Assembly (NCBI RefSeq): GCF_003996965.1
Contig: NZ_QWDM01000008.1
Location: forward strand, 62,001-126,000
Reading direction: 5' to 3'
DNA: 64,000 nucleotides
From: Flavobacterium cupreum
GTDB taxonomy: Bacteria; Bacteroidota; Bacteroidia; Flavobacteriales; Flavobacteriaceae
Positions 1-8,350 of this stretch are shown here, piece by piece. The translations under genes were made by a program, and so were the position numbers. The notes beneath the pieces are model-generated. The model saw only the letters and a list, made by a program, of their open reading frames with translations. It had not been told where the DNA came from and ran no database searches. Numbering within the stretch: position 1 is the stretch's first letter; each line of letters begins with the position of its first letter.

Positions 1-22
1 TTTTTATTTGGTGATTAAAGTG

Positions 23-1825
23 CTACTCTTCTTTTTCAGATAGTTTACGCTCTAATTCTATTTGAAACTCTTCAATAACAGGTTTCATAGTGCTTTCCGG
101 AATATCGGCGATTCTGATGTACATTAAGCCGTCTATGGCATTATTGAATAAAGGATCGACGTTAAAGGCAACTACGCGTGCATTCTGCTTGATATACTTT
201 TTAATCAAAACAGGCAAACGTAAATTACCAGGTTCTAATTCGTCAATAATTTTATCAAATTTATTCAGGTCAGATTCAGCTTCATCAAAAATAAAGTCTT
301 TGTCTGCATCTTTCAGTTTAACTTTATACGCTTTTTTAGGATGTATGTACTGCGCAATATAAGGGTCGTAATAGTTGGATTTCATAAACTCAATCATCAA
401 AGATTTTGAGAAATCAGAAAACTGATTACTGATACTTACACCGCCTAGCAGATATTTGTGTTCCGGATAACGCAGGGTCGTATGAATAATTCCTTTCCAC
501 AACAAGAACAAAGGCATCGGTTTTTGCTGGTAATCCTTGATGATAAAAGCACGTCCCATTTCGATTGATTTGTGCATCATATCGTGTAATTCAGGCTCAA
601 ATCGGAACAGGTCATTCAGATAGAAACCTTCAATTCCAAATTTCGGATAAATCTCAGAGCCTAATCCCATACGGTAGGCACCTGCAATTTTTTTGGTTTC
701 ATCATCCCATAAAAACATATGGTGATAATATTGATCGAATTTGTCTAAATCTATAGATTCATTCGTTCCTTCGCCCACTTCACGGAAAGTAATTTCACGT
801 AAACGGCCAATTTCATGCAGAATGTTCGGAACCGCTTTGGCCCTTGCAAAAAAGACTTCGTAGTTTTTACTTTGCAGTAAACGGCAATCGCTGTTTCTCA
901 GTGCATTTACTTCGTCAATCATCGCTGATTCACTTGCCGGTGTAACGATTTTTTTGGGTGCTTTCGGGATTTTTAGGCTTGCCGTATCAAGCAGTTTGCT
1001 GTCCTTTTCAAAAGGATTGGCCAGCATATAGGTTTTCTTTCTTAAAAATTCAGAGTATTCTTCAAACGATTCAATTTCGTTTTGCTCGTTTACAGAAATC
1101 GGTTTACCAATGCGGACTTTGATGACGCGGTCTTTTTGCGTAAGCAGTTCAGACGGTAATTTGGCGGTACGTAAGGTATCGTCAATTTTAGAAAGCCAGT
1201 AAAATAATCTGCTGTTTTTAGCGTGAAAATAAATCGGGACAACAGGAACTTTGGCTTTTCTGATTAACTTCAGGGCACCTTCTTCCCAGGGTTTGTCTAC
1301 TACTAATTTTCCATCCTTATACGTTGAAACCTCGCCGGCAGGAAAAATCCCCAAAGGCTTGCCATCGCTTAAGTGACGTAATGTTTCCTTAATTCCGACC
1401 ACACTTGACTTAGCGTCTTTGTGGTTTTCAAAAGGATTCACCGGCATGATGTATTTTTTAAGCGGAACGATGCGGTGCAGTAAAAAGTTGGCAATAATCT
1501 TAAAATTAGGCTCTCTTTCAAGCATTAATTTCAATAATAAAATACCATCAATCCCCCCAAGCGGATGATTTGAAATAGTAATATAAGCACCATCTTTTGG
1601 CAAACGTTTTAAATCTTCTTCAGGGATTTCGAATTTAATTTCCATTTCATCCAAAATTCCGTTTAAAAACGCAACATCCTCTAAATGTTTATTGTGGTCG
1701 TAAATCTTATTGAGGGTGGAGATCTTCAGAACCTTCATAAGCATCCAGCCGGAAAAAGTACCTAATACTCCGTACTTGTCAACATTTATTGCTTTTGCAA
1801 CTTCTTTCGCGGTAACTAAACCCAT
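23..1825 (-). CDS. olsF: Bifunctional lysophospholipid acyltransferase / GNAT N-acyltransferase, OlsF-like
   Basis: A 600-residue protein with two acyltransferase halves. The N-terminal half resembles PlsC/OlsA O-acyltransferases: a conserved His-Asp block (NHPLGGID, His about residue 87) and an FPAGE motif at about 161-165. The C-terminal half (about 320-540) resembles the GNAT-like N-acyltransferase of OlsB. This order matches OlsF, which makes ornithine lipids: the C-half would N-acylate ornithine and the N-half add the second acyl chain. Action at the inner face of the cytoplasmic membrane is inferred. The His-Asp spacing is HX5D rather than the HX4D of PlsC, which I believe is normal for this subfamily. 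It is divergent from exonuclease III, with a TAnnTTTG element about 31 bases upstream. A generic hemolysin-like acyltransferase label is the alternative; the two-domain layout favours OlsF. Confidence 0.75.
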   Translation of the reverse strand: MGLVTAKEVAKAINVDKYGVLGTFSGWMLMKVLKISTLNKIYDHNKHLEDVAFLNGILDEMEIKFEIPEEDLKRLPKDGAYITISNHPLGGIDGILLLKLMLEREPNFKIIANFLLHRIVPLKKYIMPVNPFENHKDAKSSVVGIKETLRHLSDGKPLGIFPAGEVSTYKDGKLVVDKPWEEGALKLIRKAKVPVVPIYFHAKNSRLFYWLSKIDDTLRTAKLPSELLTQKDRVIKVRIGKPISVNEQNEIESFEEYSEFLRKKTYMLANPFEKDSKLLDTASLKIPKAPKKIVTPASESAMIDEVNALRNSDCRLLQSKNYEVFFARAKAVPNILHEIGRLREITFREVGEGTNESIDLDKFDQYYHHMFLWDDETKKIAGAYRMGLGSEIYPKFGIEGFYLNDLFRFEPELHDMMHKSIEMGRAFIIKDYQQKPMPLFLLWKGIIHTTLRYPEHKYLLGGVSISNQFSDFSKSLMIEFMKSNYYDPYIAQYIHPKKAYKVKLKDADKDFIFDEAESDLNKFDKIIDELEPGNLRLPVLIKKYIKQNARVVAFNVDPLFNNAIDGLMYIRIADIPESTMKPVIEEFQIELERKLSEKEE

Positions 1826-1855
1826 GTACTATTTTTAATTTATTAGAGCAGCGAA

Positions 1856-1863
1856 CAAAGATA
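1856..1863 (-). promoter_or_regulatory. Promoter -7 element (TATCTTTG) of the olsF-like gene
   Basis: Read on the minus strand the sequence is TATCTTTG, an exact match to the Bacteroidota -7 consensus TAnnTTTG, about 31 bases upstream of the ATG at 1825. No well-spaced -33 TTG is evident. Confidence 0.5.
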
Positions 1864-1915
1864 ACAAAAAACTCTACTTTTTGCTGTTTCAAACACAAAC
1901 TTTCCACTTTTTTAT

Positions 1916-1923
1916 TACATTTG
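1916..1923 (+). promoter_or_regulatory. Promoter -7 element (TACATTTG) of exonuclease III
   Basis: TACATTTG matches TAnnTTTG and ends 22 bases before the ATG at 1946. Together with the minus-strand element at 1856-1863 it makes a compact divergent promoter region. The -33 element is not obvious. Confidence 0.5.
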
Positions 1924-1945
1924 AAATCCTAAAAAAAAAACAGTA

Positions 1946-2707
1946 ATGAAAATTATTTCTTATAATGTAAACGGAATCAGAGCCGCAATTTCAAAAGGAT
2001 TTATCGATTGGCTGCAACATGCCAATCCGGATGTTATCTGCCTTCAGGAAATAAAAGCGACACAGGAACAAATTCCTGTAGATGATATTACCGCTGCCGG
2101 CTATCCGTACCAATACTACTATCCTGCAACAAAAAAAGGATATAGTGGTGTGGCAATCTTATCTAAAACACAACCCAATAATATTGTTTATGGAACCGGA
2201 ATTCACCATATGGATTTTGAAGGACGTAACCTTCGTGCCGATTTTGACGATTGTTCTGTAATGAGTTTGTACCTTCCGTCCGGAACCAATATTGAAAGGC
2301 TGGATCATAAATTTATGTTTATGGATGATTTCCAGACGTATATCAATGAGCTGAAGCTGAGTATTCCAAACCTTGTAATCTGCGGGGATTACAATATTTG
2401 CCATGAAGCCATAGACATTCATGATCCGGTTCGTAACAAAACCGTTTCCGGATTTTTACCGGCAGAACGCGCCTGGTTAGATGGTTTTATGAAATCCGGT
2501 TTTATTGACAGTTTCCGTCATTTTAATAAAGATGCACATCATTATTCGTGGTGGAGCTATCGCGCAGGTGCACGAGGGAATAACAAAGGCTGGCGTATCG
2601 ATTACAATCTGGTAAGCGATTCTTTGCAGCACCGACTGAAACGTGCCGTTATTTTACCGGATGCCATTCATTCTGACCATTGTCCGGTTTTAGTCGAAAT
2701 CGAATAA
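1946..2707 (+). CDS. xth: Exodeoxyribonuclease III (Xth family AP endonuclease)
   Basis: A 253-residue endonuclease/exonuclease/phosphatase-fold enzyme. Family landmarks are in order: SYNVNGIRA at the N-terminus, the metal-binding Glu in LQEIK (Glu35), the GDYNICHEAID block around 147-158 with catalytic Asp and Asn, and the C-terminal SDHCPV with the general-base His at about 245. Length is normal. It should cleave DNA 5' of abasic sites and degrade duplex DNA from the 3' end in base excision repair. It stands alone, divergent from the olsF-like gene, with its own promoter element at 1916. The ATG at 1946 starts directly with the first beta strand, so the start is firm. Confidence 0.93.
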   Translation: MKIISYNVNGIRAAISKGFIDWLQHANPDVICLQEIKATQEQIPVDDITAAGYPYQYYYPATKKGYSGVAILSKTQPNNIVYGTGIHHMDFEGRNLRADFDDCSVMSLYLPSGTNIERLDHKFMFMDDFQTYINELKLSIPNLVICGDYNICHEAIDIHDPVRNKTVSGFLPAERAWLDGFMKSGFIDSFRHFNKDAHHYSWWSYRAGARGNNKGWRIDYNLVSDSLQHRLKRAVILPDAIHSDHCPVLVEIE

Positions 2708-2913
2708 TTCTGGTATTGTTCTTGTTAGAAAATAGCGGTCTAAGTTGTCGTTCTGAGCGTTAGGAGAGAAGAAGCCGTTTTCTGCTTTTACCTTATTTTT
2801 TAAGGAACAGCAAAAAGGATACCTTTCGATAGCTATCAGTACTATGAGAAGTAGTATATTCGGCAGACATGAAATTATAAAGTATTAAACGCCCCAAATA
2901 AAAAGTAAATAAA

Positions 2914-3858
2914 ATGATTAAAAAAGCCTCAATCGGATTGCTAGTTTTAGCGTTGTCCGCTACTTCTTGTGTTTCTAAGAAAATTTACAACGATCTTGAA
3001 TCAAAATATTCGGATCTGAAAAAAGAAAACCGCTCTATTGCCGATGAAAATTCCGATTTAAAGAAATCGAAAAATCAGCTGGAATTAGATCGTGATATAC
3101 TGACCAAAGATCTGGCCAGTACAAAATCAGAGCTTGAAAAACAAAAAGCCGATCTGGCTGCTGAGCAGAAAAAGTACAAAGTGCTTCAGGATTCGTACAA
3201 CGCTCTCGAAAAAAACAGCAACGATGCCCTGGAAAGCAACATGAACAAAAATCGTGAATTATTGGCGCAATTAGAAGCAAAATCTAAAAAATTAGCCGAA
3301 GAACAAGCGCGTTTAGATAAAACAGCAAGCCGCTTAAACGAACTGGAGGCAATGATTGCCGCCAAAGAAGCAGCAATGAAAAAACTGAAAGAAACGTTAT
3401 CGAAAGCCCTAAACGGTTTTGAAGGAAAAGGTTTGACAGTGGAACAAAAGAACGGAAAAGTATATGTTTCTATGGAAAATAAACTACTTTTCAATTCAGG
3501 GAGCTGGGCCGTTGGAACAGAAGGTAGAAAAGCAGTCGTGGAATTAGGAAAAGTATTAGGCGATAATCCTGATCTTTCTGTTCTGATCGAAGGCCATACC
3601 GATGATGATCCGTATGCAGGTTCAGGACCAATTGCAAACAACTGGGATCTGTCGACAAAAAGAGCCACTGCCATTGTAAATATCCTAAGCGAAAACACTA
3701 AAATCAACAAACAAAAACTAACGGCAGCAGGACGCAGTGAATTTTCACCACTGGCCAGCAACGCCACTCCGGAAGGAAAAGCCAAAAACCGCAGAATCGA
3801 GATTATCTTAACACCTAGATTAGATGAGATTGCGGAGATGCTGAATAGCATTAATTAA
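2914..3858 (+). CDS. OmpA-family outer-membrane lipoprotein with coiled coil
   Basis: A 314-residue envelope protein. The N-terminus is a lipoprotein signal with lipobox ending in Cys19 (ATSCVSKK). A long charged, heptad-like region (about 25-165, rich in Lys, Glu, Leu and Ala) predicts a coiled coil. The C-terminus (about 185-305) is an OmpA/MotB peptidoglycan-binding domain: IEGHTDDDP followed by NWDLSTKRA, holding the Asp and Arg that grip diaminopimelate. It probably ties the outer membrane to the cell wall. No strongly acidic stretch follows the Cys, so surface export is not predicted. The gene is monocistronic, with a hairpin terminator at 3888-3922. Confidence 0.88.
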   Translation: MIKKASIGLLVLALSATSCVSKKIYNDLESKYSDLKKENRSIADENSDLKKSKNQLELDRDILTKDLASTKSELEKQKADLAAEQKKYKVLQDSYNALEKNSNDALESNMNKNRELLAQLEAKSKKLAEEQARLDKTASRLNELEAMIAAKEAAMKKLKETLSKALNGFEGKGLTVEQKNGKVYVSMENKLLFNSGSWAVGTEGRKAVVELGKVLGDNPDLSVLIEGHTDDDPYAGSGPIANNWDLSTKRATAIVNILSENTKINKQKLTAAGRSEFSPLASNATPEGKAKNRRIEIILTPRLDEIAEMLNSIN

Positions 3859-3867
3859 GTTTTTTAG

Positions 3868-3900
3868 GGACAAAGGTTCAAAGGAACAAAGGCTCAGAGT
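3868..3900. repeat. Intergenic repeat, left copy flanking the toxin-antitoxin pair
   Basis: An iterated CAAAGG-type sequence whose reverse complement resembles the two copies at 4608-4641 and 4679-4712 on the other side of the toxin-antitoxin pair. Its end merges into the terminator hairpin. Confidence 0.5.
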
Positions 3901-3922
3901 TTTAAACTTTGGGCCTTTTTTT
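3888..3922 (+). terminator. Rho-independent terminator after the OmpA-like gene
   Basis: A 13-bp imperfect stem (AAAGGCTCAGAGT against ACTTTGGGCCTTT, 10 of 13 paired) with a short A/T loop, followed by a T run. Confidence 0.75.
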
Positions 3923-3982
3923 GTTCTGACAAGTTTCATATTAGGTTTAGTTTAAATTATCTATATTGAATTTATATTTTTG

Positions 3983-3990
3983 TAACTTTG
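3983..3990 (+). promoter_or_regulatory. Candidate -7 element (TAACTTTG) of the toxin-antitoxin operon
   Basis: TAACTTTG fits TAnnTTTG and ends 20 bases before the antitoxin ATG at 4011. The nearest TTG upstream (3966-3968) leaves a spacer of only 14, shorter than usual, so the -33 box is uncertain. Confidence 0.4.
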
Positions 3991-4010
3991 AAATTTAAAA
4001 ATCCAGGATT

Positions 4011-4262
4011 ATGGGACTTCCCGAATTAAAAGATAAAATACGAAATCAGTTAGATTTAGCGGACGAGAAAGTATTACGTATTGTCTCTTCAGTATTTGAT
4101 AATTATTTAAATGAAGTTGTGTCATACGATGCAAAAGGAAATCCTTTGACCTTATCTGAATATCATAATAAAGTTGAGGAAGGTCTAAGTGACGTTAAAT
4201 ACAATCGAATAACTTCACAACAAGATTTATCTAAAGAAATGCAGGACTGGGATAATGAGTAA
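4011..4262 (+). CDS. Antitoxin of a type II toxin-antitoxin pair
   Basis: A small acidic protein of 83 residues placed directly ahead of a RelE/ParE-type toxin, its stop codon region overlapping the toxin start by 8 bases. I recognise no named DNA-binding fold with certainty. The N-terminal half looks helical, with a short linker (DAKGNPLTLSEY) that recalls Bacteroidota antitoxins of this class, and the C-terminal part is very polar, as expected for the toxin-wrapping tail. The inferred role is to neutralise the downstream toxin and probably repress the operon. The assignment rests mainly on size, order and overlap. Confidence 0.7.
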   Translation: MGLPELKDKIRNQLDLADEKVLRIVSSVFDNYLNEVVSYDAKGNPLTLSEYHNKVEEGLSDVKYNRITSQQDLSKEMQDWDNE

Positions 4263-4554
4263 TATCAAAATCAAAATTTTTTGGACAGCAAATGCAAAAC
4301 AAGATTTAAAAGAAATTTACATTTCAATAAAAAATAAAATCTCTAAAGAAACGGCACTTAAAATTAGAGATGAATTATTTGATAGTCCAAATCATATTGT
4401 TTTTGCAGAACAATTTCAATTAGATGAATACAGATTGGATTGCAGAAGAATTATAGTAAGGAATTTTAAAATTCTTTATCAAATTAAAGATGATTCAATT
4501 TTTATAATTAAAATTTTCAATTCTTTGCAGAATGAGATAAAAAGTTTAAAATAA
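4255..4554 (+). CDS. RelE/ParE-family toxin
   Basis: A 99-residue basic protein with the RelE/ParE layout: an N-terminal beta strand (KIFWTANAKQDLKEIY), two helices, then a C-terminal sheet with RRIIVRNFKILYQI and IFIIKIFNSLQN. RelE members cleave ribosome-bound mRNA and ParE members poison gyrase; the sequence alone does not decide which. It overlaps the antitoxin by 8 bases, the usual coupled arrangement. Both genes are more AT-rich than their neighbours and sit between inverted repeat sequences, which hints at separate acquisition. A terminator follows at 4556-4596. Confidence 0.8.
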   Translation: MSNIKIKIFWTANAKQDLKEIYISIKNKISKETALKIRDELFDSPNHIVFAEQFQLDEYRLDCRRIIVRNFKILYQIKDDSIFIIKIFNSLQNEIKSLK

Positions 4555-4555
4555 T

Positions 4556-4596
4556 AAAGAGGCTTAAAGTGTATTTGAACTTTGAGCCTTTTTTTA
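4556..4596 (+). terminator. Terminator of the toxin-antitoxin operon
   Basis: The stem AGGCTTAAAGT / ACTTTGAGCCT (10 of 11 paired) is followed by a run of seven T. The sequence resembles the terminator at 3888-3922 on the other side of the pair. Confidence 0.75.
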
Positions 4597-4607
4597 TTTA
4601 ATTATTT

Positions 4608-4712
4608 CCTTTGTCCCTTTGAAACTCTGGAACTTTGTAACTTTTTTAACTTTTGTCATATTTTCATTTGCTTATTCCCTTTGTACCTTTGAGCCTCTGC
4701 AACTTTGAACCT
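4608..4712. repeat. Two direct repeats right of the toxin-antitoxin pair
   Basis: Two related units of about 34 bases start at 4608 and 4679, 71 bases apart, both built on CCTTTG..CCTTTGA..CTCTG.AACTTTG. They are inverted relative to the copy at 3868-3900. The second unit forms the leader of the aldo/keto reductase gene. Confidence 0.55.
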
Positions 4713-4722
4713 TAAAAAACAA

Positions 4723-5760
4723 ATGAAATACACAACACTACCCAATACCGATATAAAAGTCAGTAAAATCAACCTTGGCACGATGACTTTTGGTCAGCAA
4801 AATTCAGAAGCCGAAGGACATGCCCAAATGGATTATGCACTCGAAAGAGGGGTTAATTTTTTTGATACTGCCGAGATGTATTCGGTTCCGGCACGTGAGG
4901 AAACGTACGGAAGTACAGAGAAAATTATAGGAACCTGGTTTAAAAAATCCGGGAATCGTGAGAAAGTAGTTTTAGCATCTAAAATAGCGGGTCCAAACCC
5001 GAATTTCACTTACATGCGTGATAAAATAGATTTCTCGCCGGAAAGTATTAAATACGCGCTTGAAAACAGCTTAAAACGCCTTCAGACCGATTATATCGAT
5101 TTGTATCAGATGCACTGGCCGGAACGGCCAACCAATTATTTTGGACAACGCGCTTTCAAAGATCACGATGCGGTCTGGGAAGATAATTTCAGGGAAGTGC
5201 TGGAAACTTTTGATACATTAATCAAAGAAGGAAAAATAAAACACCTTGGGGTTTCTAACGAAAATGCCTGGGGAATGATGCGCTTCCTGGAAGAAAGCAA
5301 GTATCAGAACCTTCCACGAATCAAAACTGTTCAAAATCCGTATAATTTACTCAATCGTCTTTTTGAAGTAGGTTCTGCCGAAGTTTCCAAGTATGAAAAC
5401 GTGGGATTATTGGCGTATTCTCCTTTAGCATTTGGTGTATTGACGGGTAAATTTTTAACCGGAGAAGCACATCCAAATGCGAGAATCAATCTTTTTCCGC
5501 AATATACACGTTACAGTAGTGATCAGTGTACGCAAGCGACAAGATTGTATCAGGAAATTGCTCAGAAACACGGTTTAACACTAACAGAACTTGCGATGGG
5601 ATTTGTCCTGCAGCAGCCATTTTTGACGAGTGCCATTATCGGTGCCACAACACTGGAACAATTAAAAGAAAATATCGATACCATTGATGTGGTGCTTTCG
5701 AAAGAAATTCTGGCTGAAATTAATGCCGTTCAGGCTATAATTCCGGATCCTGCGCCTTAA
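4723..5760 (+). CDS. Aldo/keto reductase (Tas-like)
   Basis: An NADPH-dependent aldo/keto reductase TIM barrel of 345 residues. The catalytic tetrad is visible: Asp and Tyr in DTAEMYS, Lys in LASKI, His in YQMHWPE. The C-terminal cofactor segment (SAIIGATTLEQLKENI) is present. The closest well-known relative by layout is E. coli Tas. The physiological substrate cannot be read from sequence. I chose the ATG at 4723 because the in-frame upstream start at 4705 is a TTG lying inside a repeat unit and would add six unlike residues. No operon partner: the next gene is convergent, with a shared terminator at 5962-5997. Confidence 0.9.
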   Translation: MKYTTLPNTDIKVSKINLGTMTFGQQNSEAEGHAQMDYALERGVNFFDTAEMYSVPAREETYGSTEKIIGTWFKKSGNREKVVLASKIAGPNPNFTYMRDKIDFSPESIKYALENSLKRLQTDYIDLYQMHWPERPTNYFGQRAFKDHDAVWEDNFREVLETFDTLIKEGKIKHLGVSNENAWGMMRFLEESKYQNLPRIKTVQNPYNLLNRLFEVGSAEVSKYENVGLLAYSPLAFGVLTGKFLTGEAHPNARINLFPQYTRYSSDQCTQATRLYQEIAQKHGLTLTELAMGFVLQQPFLTSAIIGATTLEQLKENIDTIDVVLSKEILAEINAVQAIIPDPAP

Positions 5761-5790
5761 TTGAAAAATGATTTCGGGATTTGGGCTTCG

Positions 5791-5884
5791 GGCTTCGACT
5801 TCGCTCAGCCTGACAATCTTTATTAGCCTGACAAACGTTAACGTTGTATATTTCTAACGTCACCCTGAGCGAAGTCGAAGGCTT
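5791..5884. repeat. Dispersed palindromic element (CTTCGACTTCGCTCAG family)
   Basis: Inverted arms at 5791-5815 and 5861-5884 contain GGCTTCGACTTCGCTCAG and its complement. A near-palindrome around CGTTAACG (5831-5847) lies between them. The same arms recur at 34875-34940 and 34994-35058. Confidence 0.8.
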
Positions 5885-5961
5885 GATAACATACAATGTC
5901 TTGCTAAGTCAAACTTTACAGGTTCTTGAAATCTGCTAGTTTCGCTTTGTTTAACTAAAAT

Positions 5962-5997
5962 AAAATCCCGATACAAGATTTATTGTATCGGGATTTT
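5962..5997. terminator. Bidirectional terminator between convergent genes
   Basis: A perfect 15-bp stem (AAAATCCCGATACAA and its complement) with a 6-base loop. A and T runs at either edge let it serve both the aldo/keto reductase and the convergent MuiA-family gene. Confidence 0.85.
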
Positions 5998-6001
5998 ATG
6001 T

Positions 6002-7645
6002 TTAAAGATTCAAAACCTGATCTTTAGGATATCTTACCTTATAGCTAATTCGGAATTTCCTGATTTCATTGGGTTTCATTTGCAATTGCCAGGTCAGAAT
6101 TCCTGTTTCGGTATTCACTTTTGCATTGTCGCTTTGTAATAATTCAACCTCAATTTCTTTACTGGTGGTCAAAGGGTATTGATCTTTCAGTAAAAGTTCA
6201 ATATTTTCCTTCTTGTTATTTCTGACTGTGATATCATACGTAAACGTCTGTTCTTTTTTCGAAGATAAAAACTTTGTGCCTGATTTGTCGGCTACTTTTT
6301 CACGTTTGATGGATACTTTCTTATCGCGCCCCATGCTTAAATTCAGCGTATCGCTAGTCTGATTCGGCTCGATAAAAGTTTTTCCCACATACATGCCTTC
6401 AAAGATAATATTGGCTTCCCCTCTTAATAAATTGTATTTGCTGTAATCTGCTATTTCGGCTAAAAGAAAAGCTTCATTCTCCACTCTTGGCGCAGCATAA
6501 TATTTATAAGAGGCGGGTAATTTTATTTCTTTTAGAGAAACGCTATGCACTTTTCCGTTGGATAAAATATCATATGGAATATCAATGTCAAACGAAACAT
6601 TCAGTTGATTTTCTGCGACAGTGGTGTAATCTGAAACCGATGATTTTTTCATTATGGGAGAAGCAGTTACAACGACCTTCTGTAATTCTTCGCTCTCTAC
6701 AGCAACTCCTGCCACTCGTCCCTGCAACTGATTCATTTTATTTCTTTGCATTCCATAGCCAGTCTGGACAACGCTATTGTCTCTCAAAAACCATGAGCTT
6801 AGCATTGGGGCCTGATTGTTTTGATTGGGCATTCCGCTGGACAAAGTAAGTTTTACTTTTTTCCAGTCAATTCCGGTATTCTGTACCACTTGTGCTTTGT
6901 ACATCATATTAATGGGTGCGGTAACACTTTCGGCACGTAAATCATAAAACGGAGTCCAGGAAGCATTATTGGTTAGGTATGAAATGTCTAAAGGAACAAT
7001 CCCGGCAACTTCATTCATAACCTGAACAATCAATTTACCGGAGGAAGTTTTCTCTTGTTTGTTAGCGTTGATTTCCAGCTTACTTTGTAATTTATACAGT
7101 AGCTCGTTTAGTTTTTGTTGTTTCTCTGATAACGTATTGATGTTATTGGCAATTTCGATTTGCTTGTTTTTATAATAATCCACCATTTTCATTAATTCAG
7201 TTACATTCAAACCGGAATTAGCGCCTGAAATTTGCTGGTTTTTATCTAAAAGCTGAATCGTTTTGTTTTCAGAATTGATCGTATTATTTACTTTCTGTAT
7301 TTCTTTTTGTACGATCAAAATACTATCCCGCACCCTTTTTAATTCGGGAGATTTTGTATCCGTATCATATTCTGAAATATAATTGTTGGTAAACTGAACC
7401 GAAAGAACCGTAACTGTTGACGGAGATCCGATCTGAATCGAACTTTCATTTAAATCTACTGCCACATTTTTAATGACAATTTCGCTTGTCCCTGTTGGTA
7501 AACTGGCACTGGCCGTTTGTGAAATTTCAGCGGCATTAAAATACACCGTGGCGTTTTTTATTTTTGCGGTTGTAAATACTGGTTTTTGTGCTGATGTAAT
7601 GGCGCAAAGCAATAATAAAAAGCTTGTTATTATTTTTTTGATCAT
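6002..7645 (-). CDS. MuiA-family DUF4139 envelope protein with a SusC-plug-like insert
   Basis: A 547-residue exported protein: signal peptide ending near ITSAQ, an N-terminal DUF4140-like strand region (VYFNAAEI, SIQIGSPSTVTVLSVQF), a coiled-coil stretch (about 105-195), then a DUF4139 beta-rich region running to the C-terminus. The family is called mucoidy inhibitor A, but its biochemical role is not established. Around residues 290-330 there is an insert reading TGYGMQRNKMNQLQGRVAGV then VVVTASP, strongly like the plug start of SusC-type TonB receptors. It lies 67 bases after the L,D-transpeptidase-like gene on the same strand, so it may be the last gene of that operon. The function is probably in the envelope; the partner is unknown. 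Confidence 0.75.
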   Translation of the reverse strand: MIKKIITSFLLLLCAITSAQKPVFTTAKIKNATVYFNAAEISQTASASLPTGTSEIVIKNVAVDLNESSIQIGSPSTVTVLSVQFTNNYISEYDTDTKSPELKRVRDSILIVQKEIQKVNNTINSENKTIQLLDKNQQISGANSGLNVTELMKMVDYYKNKQIEIANNINTLSEKQQKLNELLYKLQSKLEINANKQEKTSSGKLIVQVMNEVAGIVPLDISYLTNNASWTPFYDLRAESVTAPINMMYKAQVVQNTGIDWKKVKLTLSSGMPNQNNQAPMLSSWFLRDNSVVQTGYGMQRNKMNQLQGRVAGVAVESEELQKVVVTASPIMKKSSVSDYTTVAENQLNVSFDIDIPYDILSNGKVHSVSLKEIKLPASYKYYAAPRVENEAFLLAEIADYSKYNLLRGEANIIFEGMYVGKTFIEPNQTSDTLNLSMGRDKKVSIKREKVADKSGTKFLSSKKEQTFTYDITVRNNKKENIELLLKDQYPLTTSKEIEVELLQSDNAKVNTETGILTWQLQMKPNEIRKFRISYKVRYPKDQVLNL

Positions 7646-7712
7646 GTGATTTATATTTTGATTTTCTTTTTTGGAAGGTTTGGATTACGAATATCTGCAA
7701 TTAAATCGACTT

Positions 7713-8336
7713 CTAATAGTAAATAACCAGAATGATTTTTTTAGCAGAAGTATCAATAATCTTTTCAAGTGCATCAAAAAAGGCTGAATTTACCATTGGG
7801 CAACCGTAACTGTTGCAAATCGGGTTTTCCTGTTCTTCAAATGGAATTTTACTGTATTCATGTAAAACAACATTTCGATCAAAGGCATTACTATTCGTTT
7901 TGTCTAGGCCGTACAATTTATAAGATTTCCCAAATGAACCCTGATACGAAGTCCCTATGGCATATTTGCCTAATGAGGTACAATGCGAATCTTTGAGATT
8001 GCTGAATTGCAATTTCCCGGGAATACCGGTTTCAGATCCTGTGCCGTGTCCGACTAAACCTTTGTTTAGTATTTTGTTTTGCTTTAAATCATAAATAAAA
8101 AACCGGTTTTTTCCAGATTCAATTTTCATATCTAAAAAGAAGGCAATATTTGAATTGTATTTCGGAGATTTCCCCAAAAAACTCCTGATTTCAGTGGTCT
8201 CGCTTTTTAGTTTCTCTTCATAGGAATAAACCGGTTTTGAATTTTTAATGATTTCCAGCTTCTCTTCTTTATTCCTGCAGGCAAAACTCAGACCAAAAAT
8301 TCCGATCGAAAGCAAAAAGAAAATTCTCTTTTTCAT
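7713..8336 (-). CDS. L,D-transpeptidase-like (YkuD_2) lipoprotein
   Basis: A 207-residue putative lipoprotein with Cys20 after a hydrophobic signal (LSFACRNKEEK). The catalytic region matches the murein L,D-transpeptidase catalytic-domain family: HGTGSETG, SLGKYAIG, LHEYS and the active-site block NSYGCPM, with Cys as nucleophile. Enzymes of this type form or remodel 3-3 peptidoglycan cross-links in the periplasm. Acidic and charged residues after the Cys could even favour surface exposure, which would be odd for a wall enzyme. It starts 14 bases after the VWA gene stop, so the two are almost certainly co-transcribed. Confidence 0.8.
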   Translation of the reverse strand: MKKRIFFLLSIGIFGLSFACRNKEEKLEIIKNSKPVYSYEEKLKSETTEIRSFLGKSPKYNSNIAFFLDMKIESGKNRFFIYDLKQNKILNKGLVGHGTGSETGIPGKLQFSNLKDSHCTSLGKYAIGTSYQGSFGKSYKLYGLDKTNSNAFDRNVVLHEYSKIPFEEQENPICNSYGCPMVNSAFFDALEKIIDTSAKKIILVIYY

Positions 8337-8350
8337 GTTTTTGACTGATT

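Noticed and set aside
3186..3851. 221-residue minus-strand frame opposite the OmpA-like gene
   Set aside because: The plus strand encodes a clear lipoprotein with OmpA domain; the antisense product is rich in Ser, Leu and Phe, a typical shadow.
4705..4722. TTG start for the aldo/keto reductase at 4705
   Set aside because: It lies in a repeat unit and an ATG at 4723 begins exactly at the conserved N-terminus.
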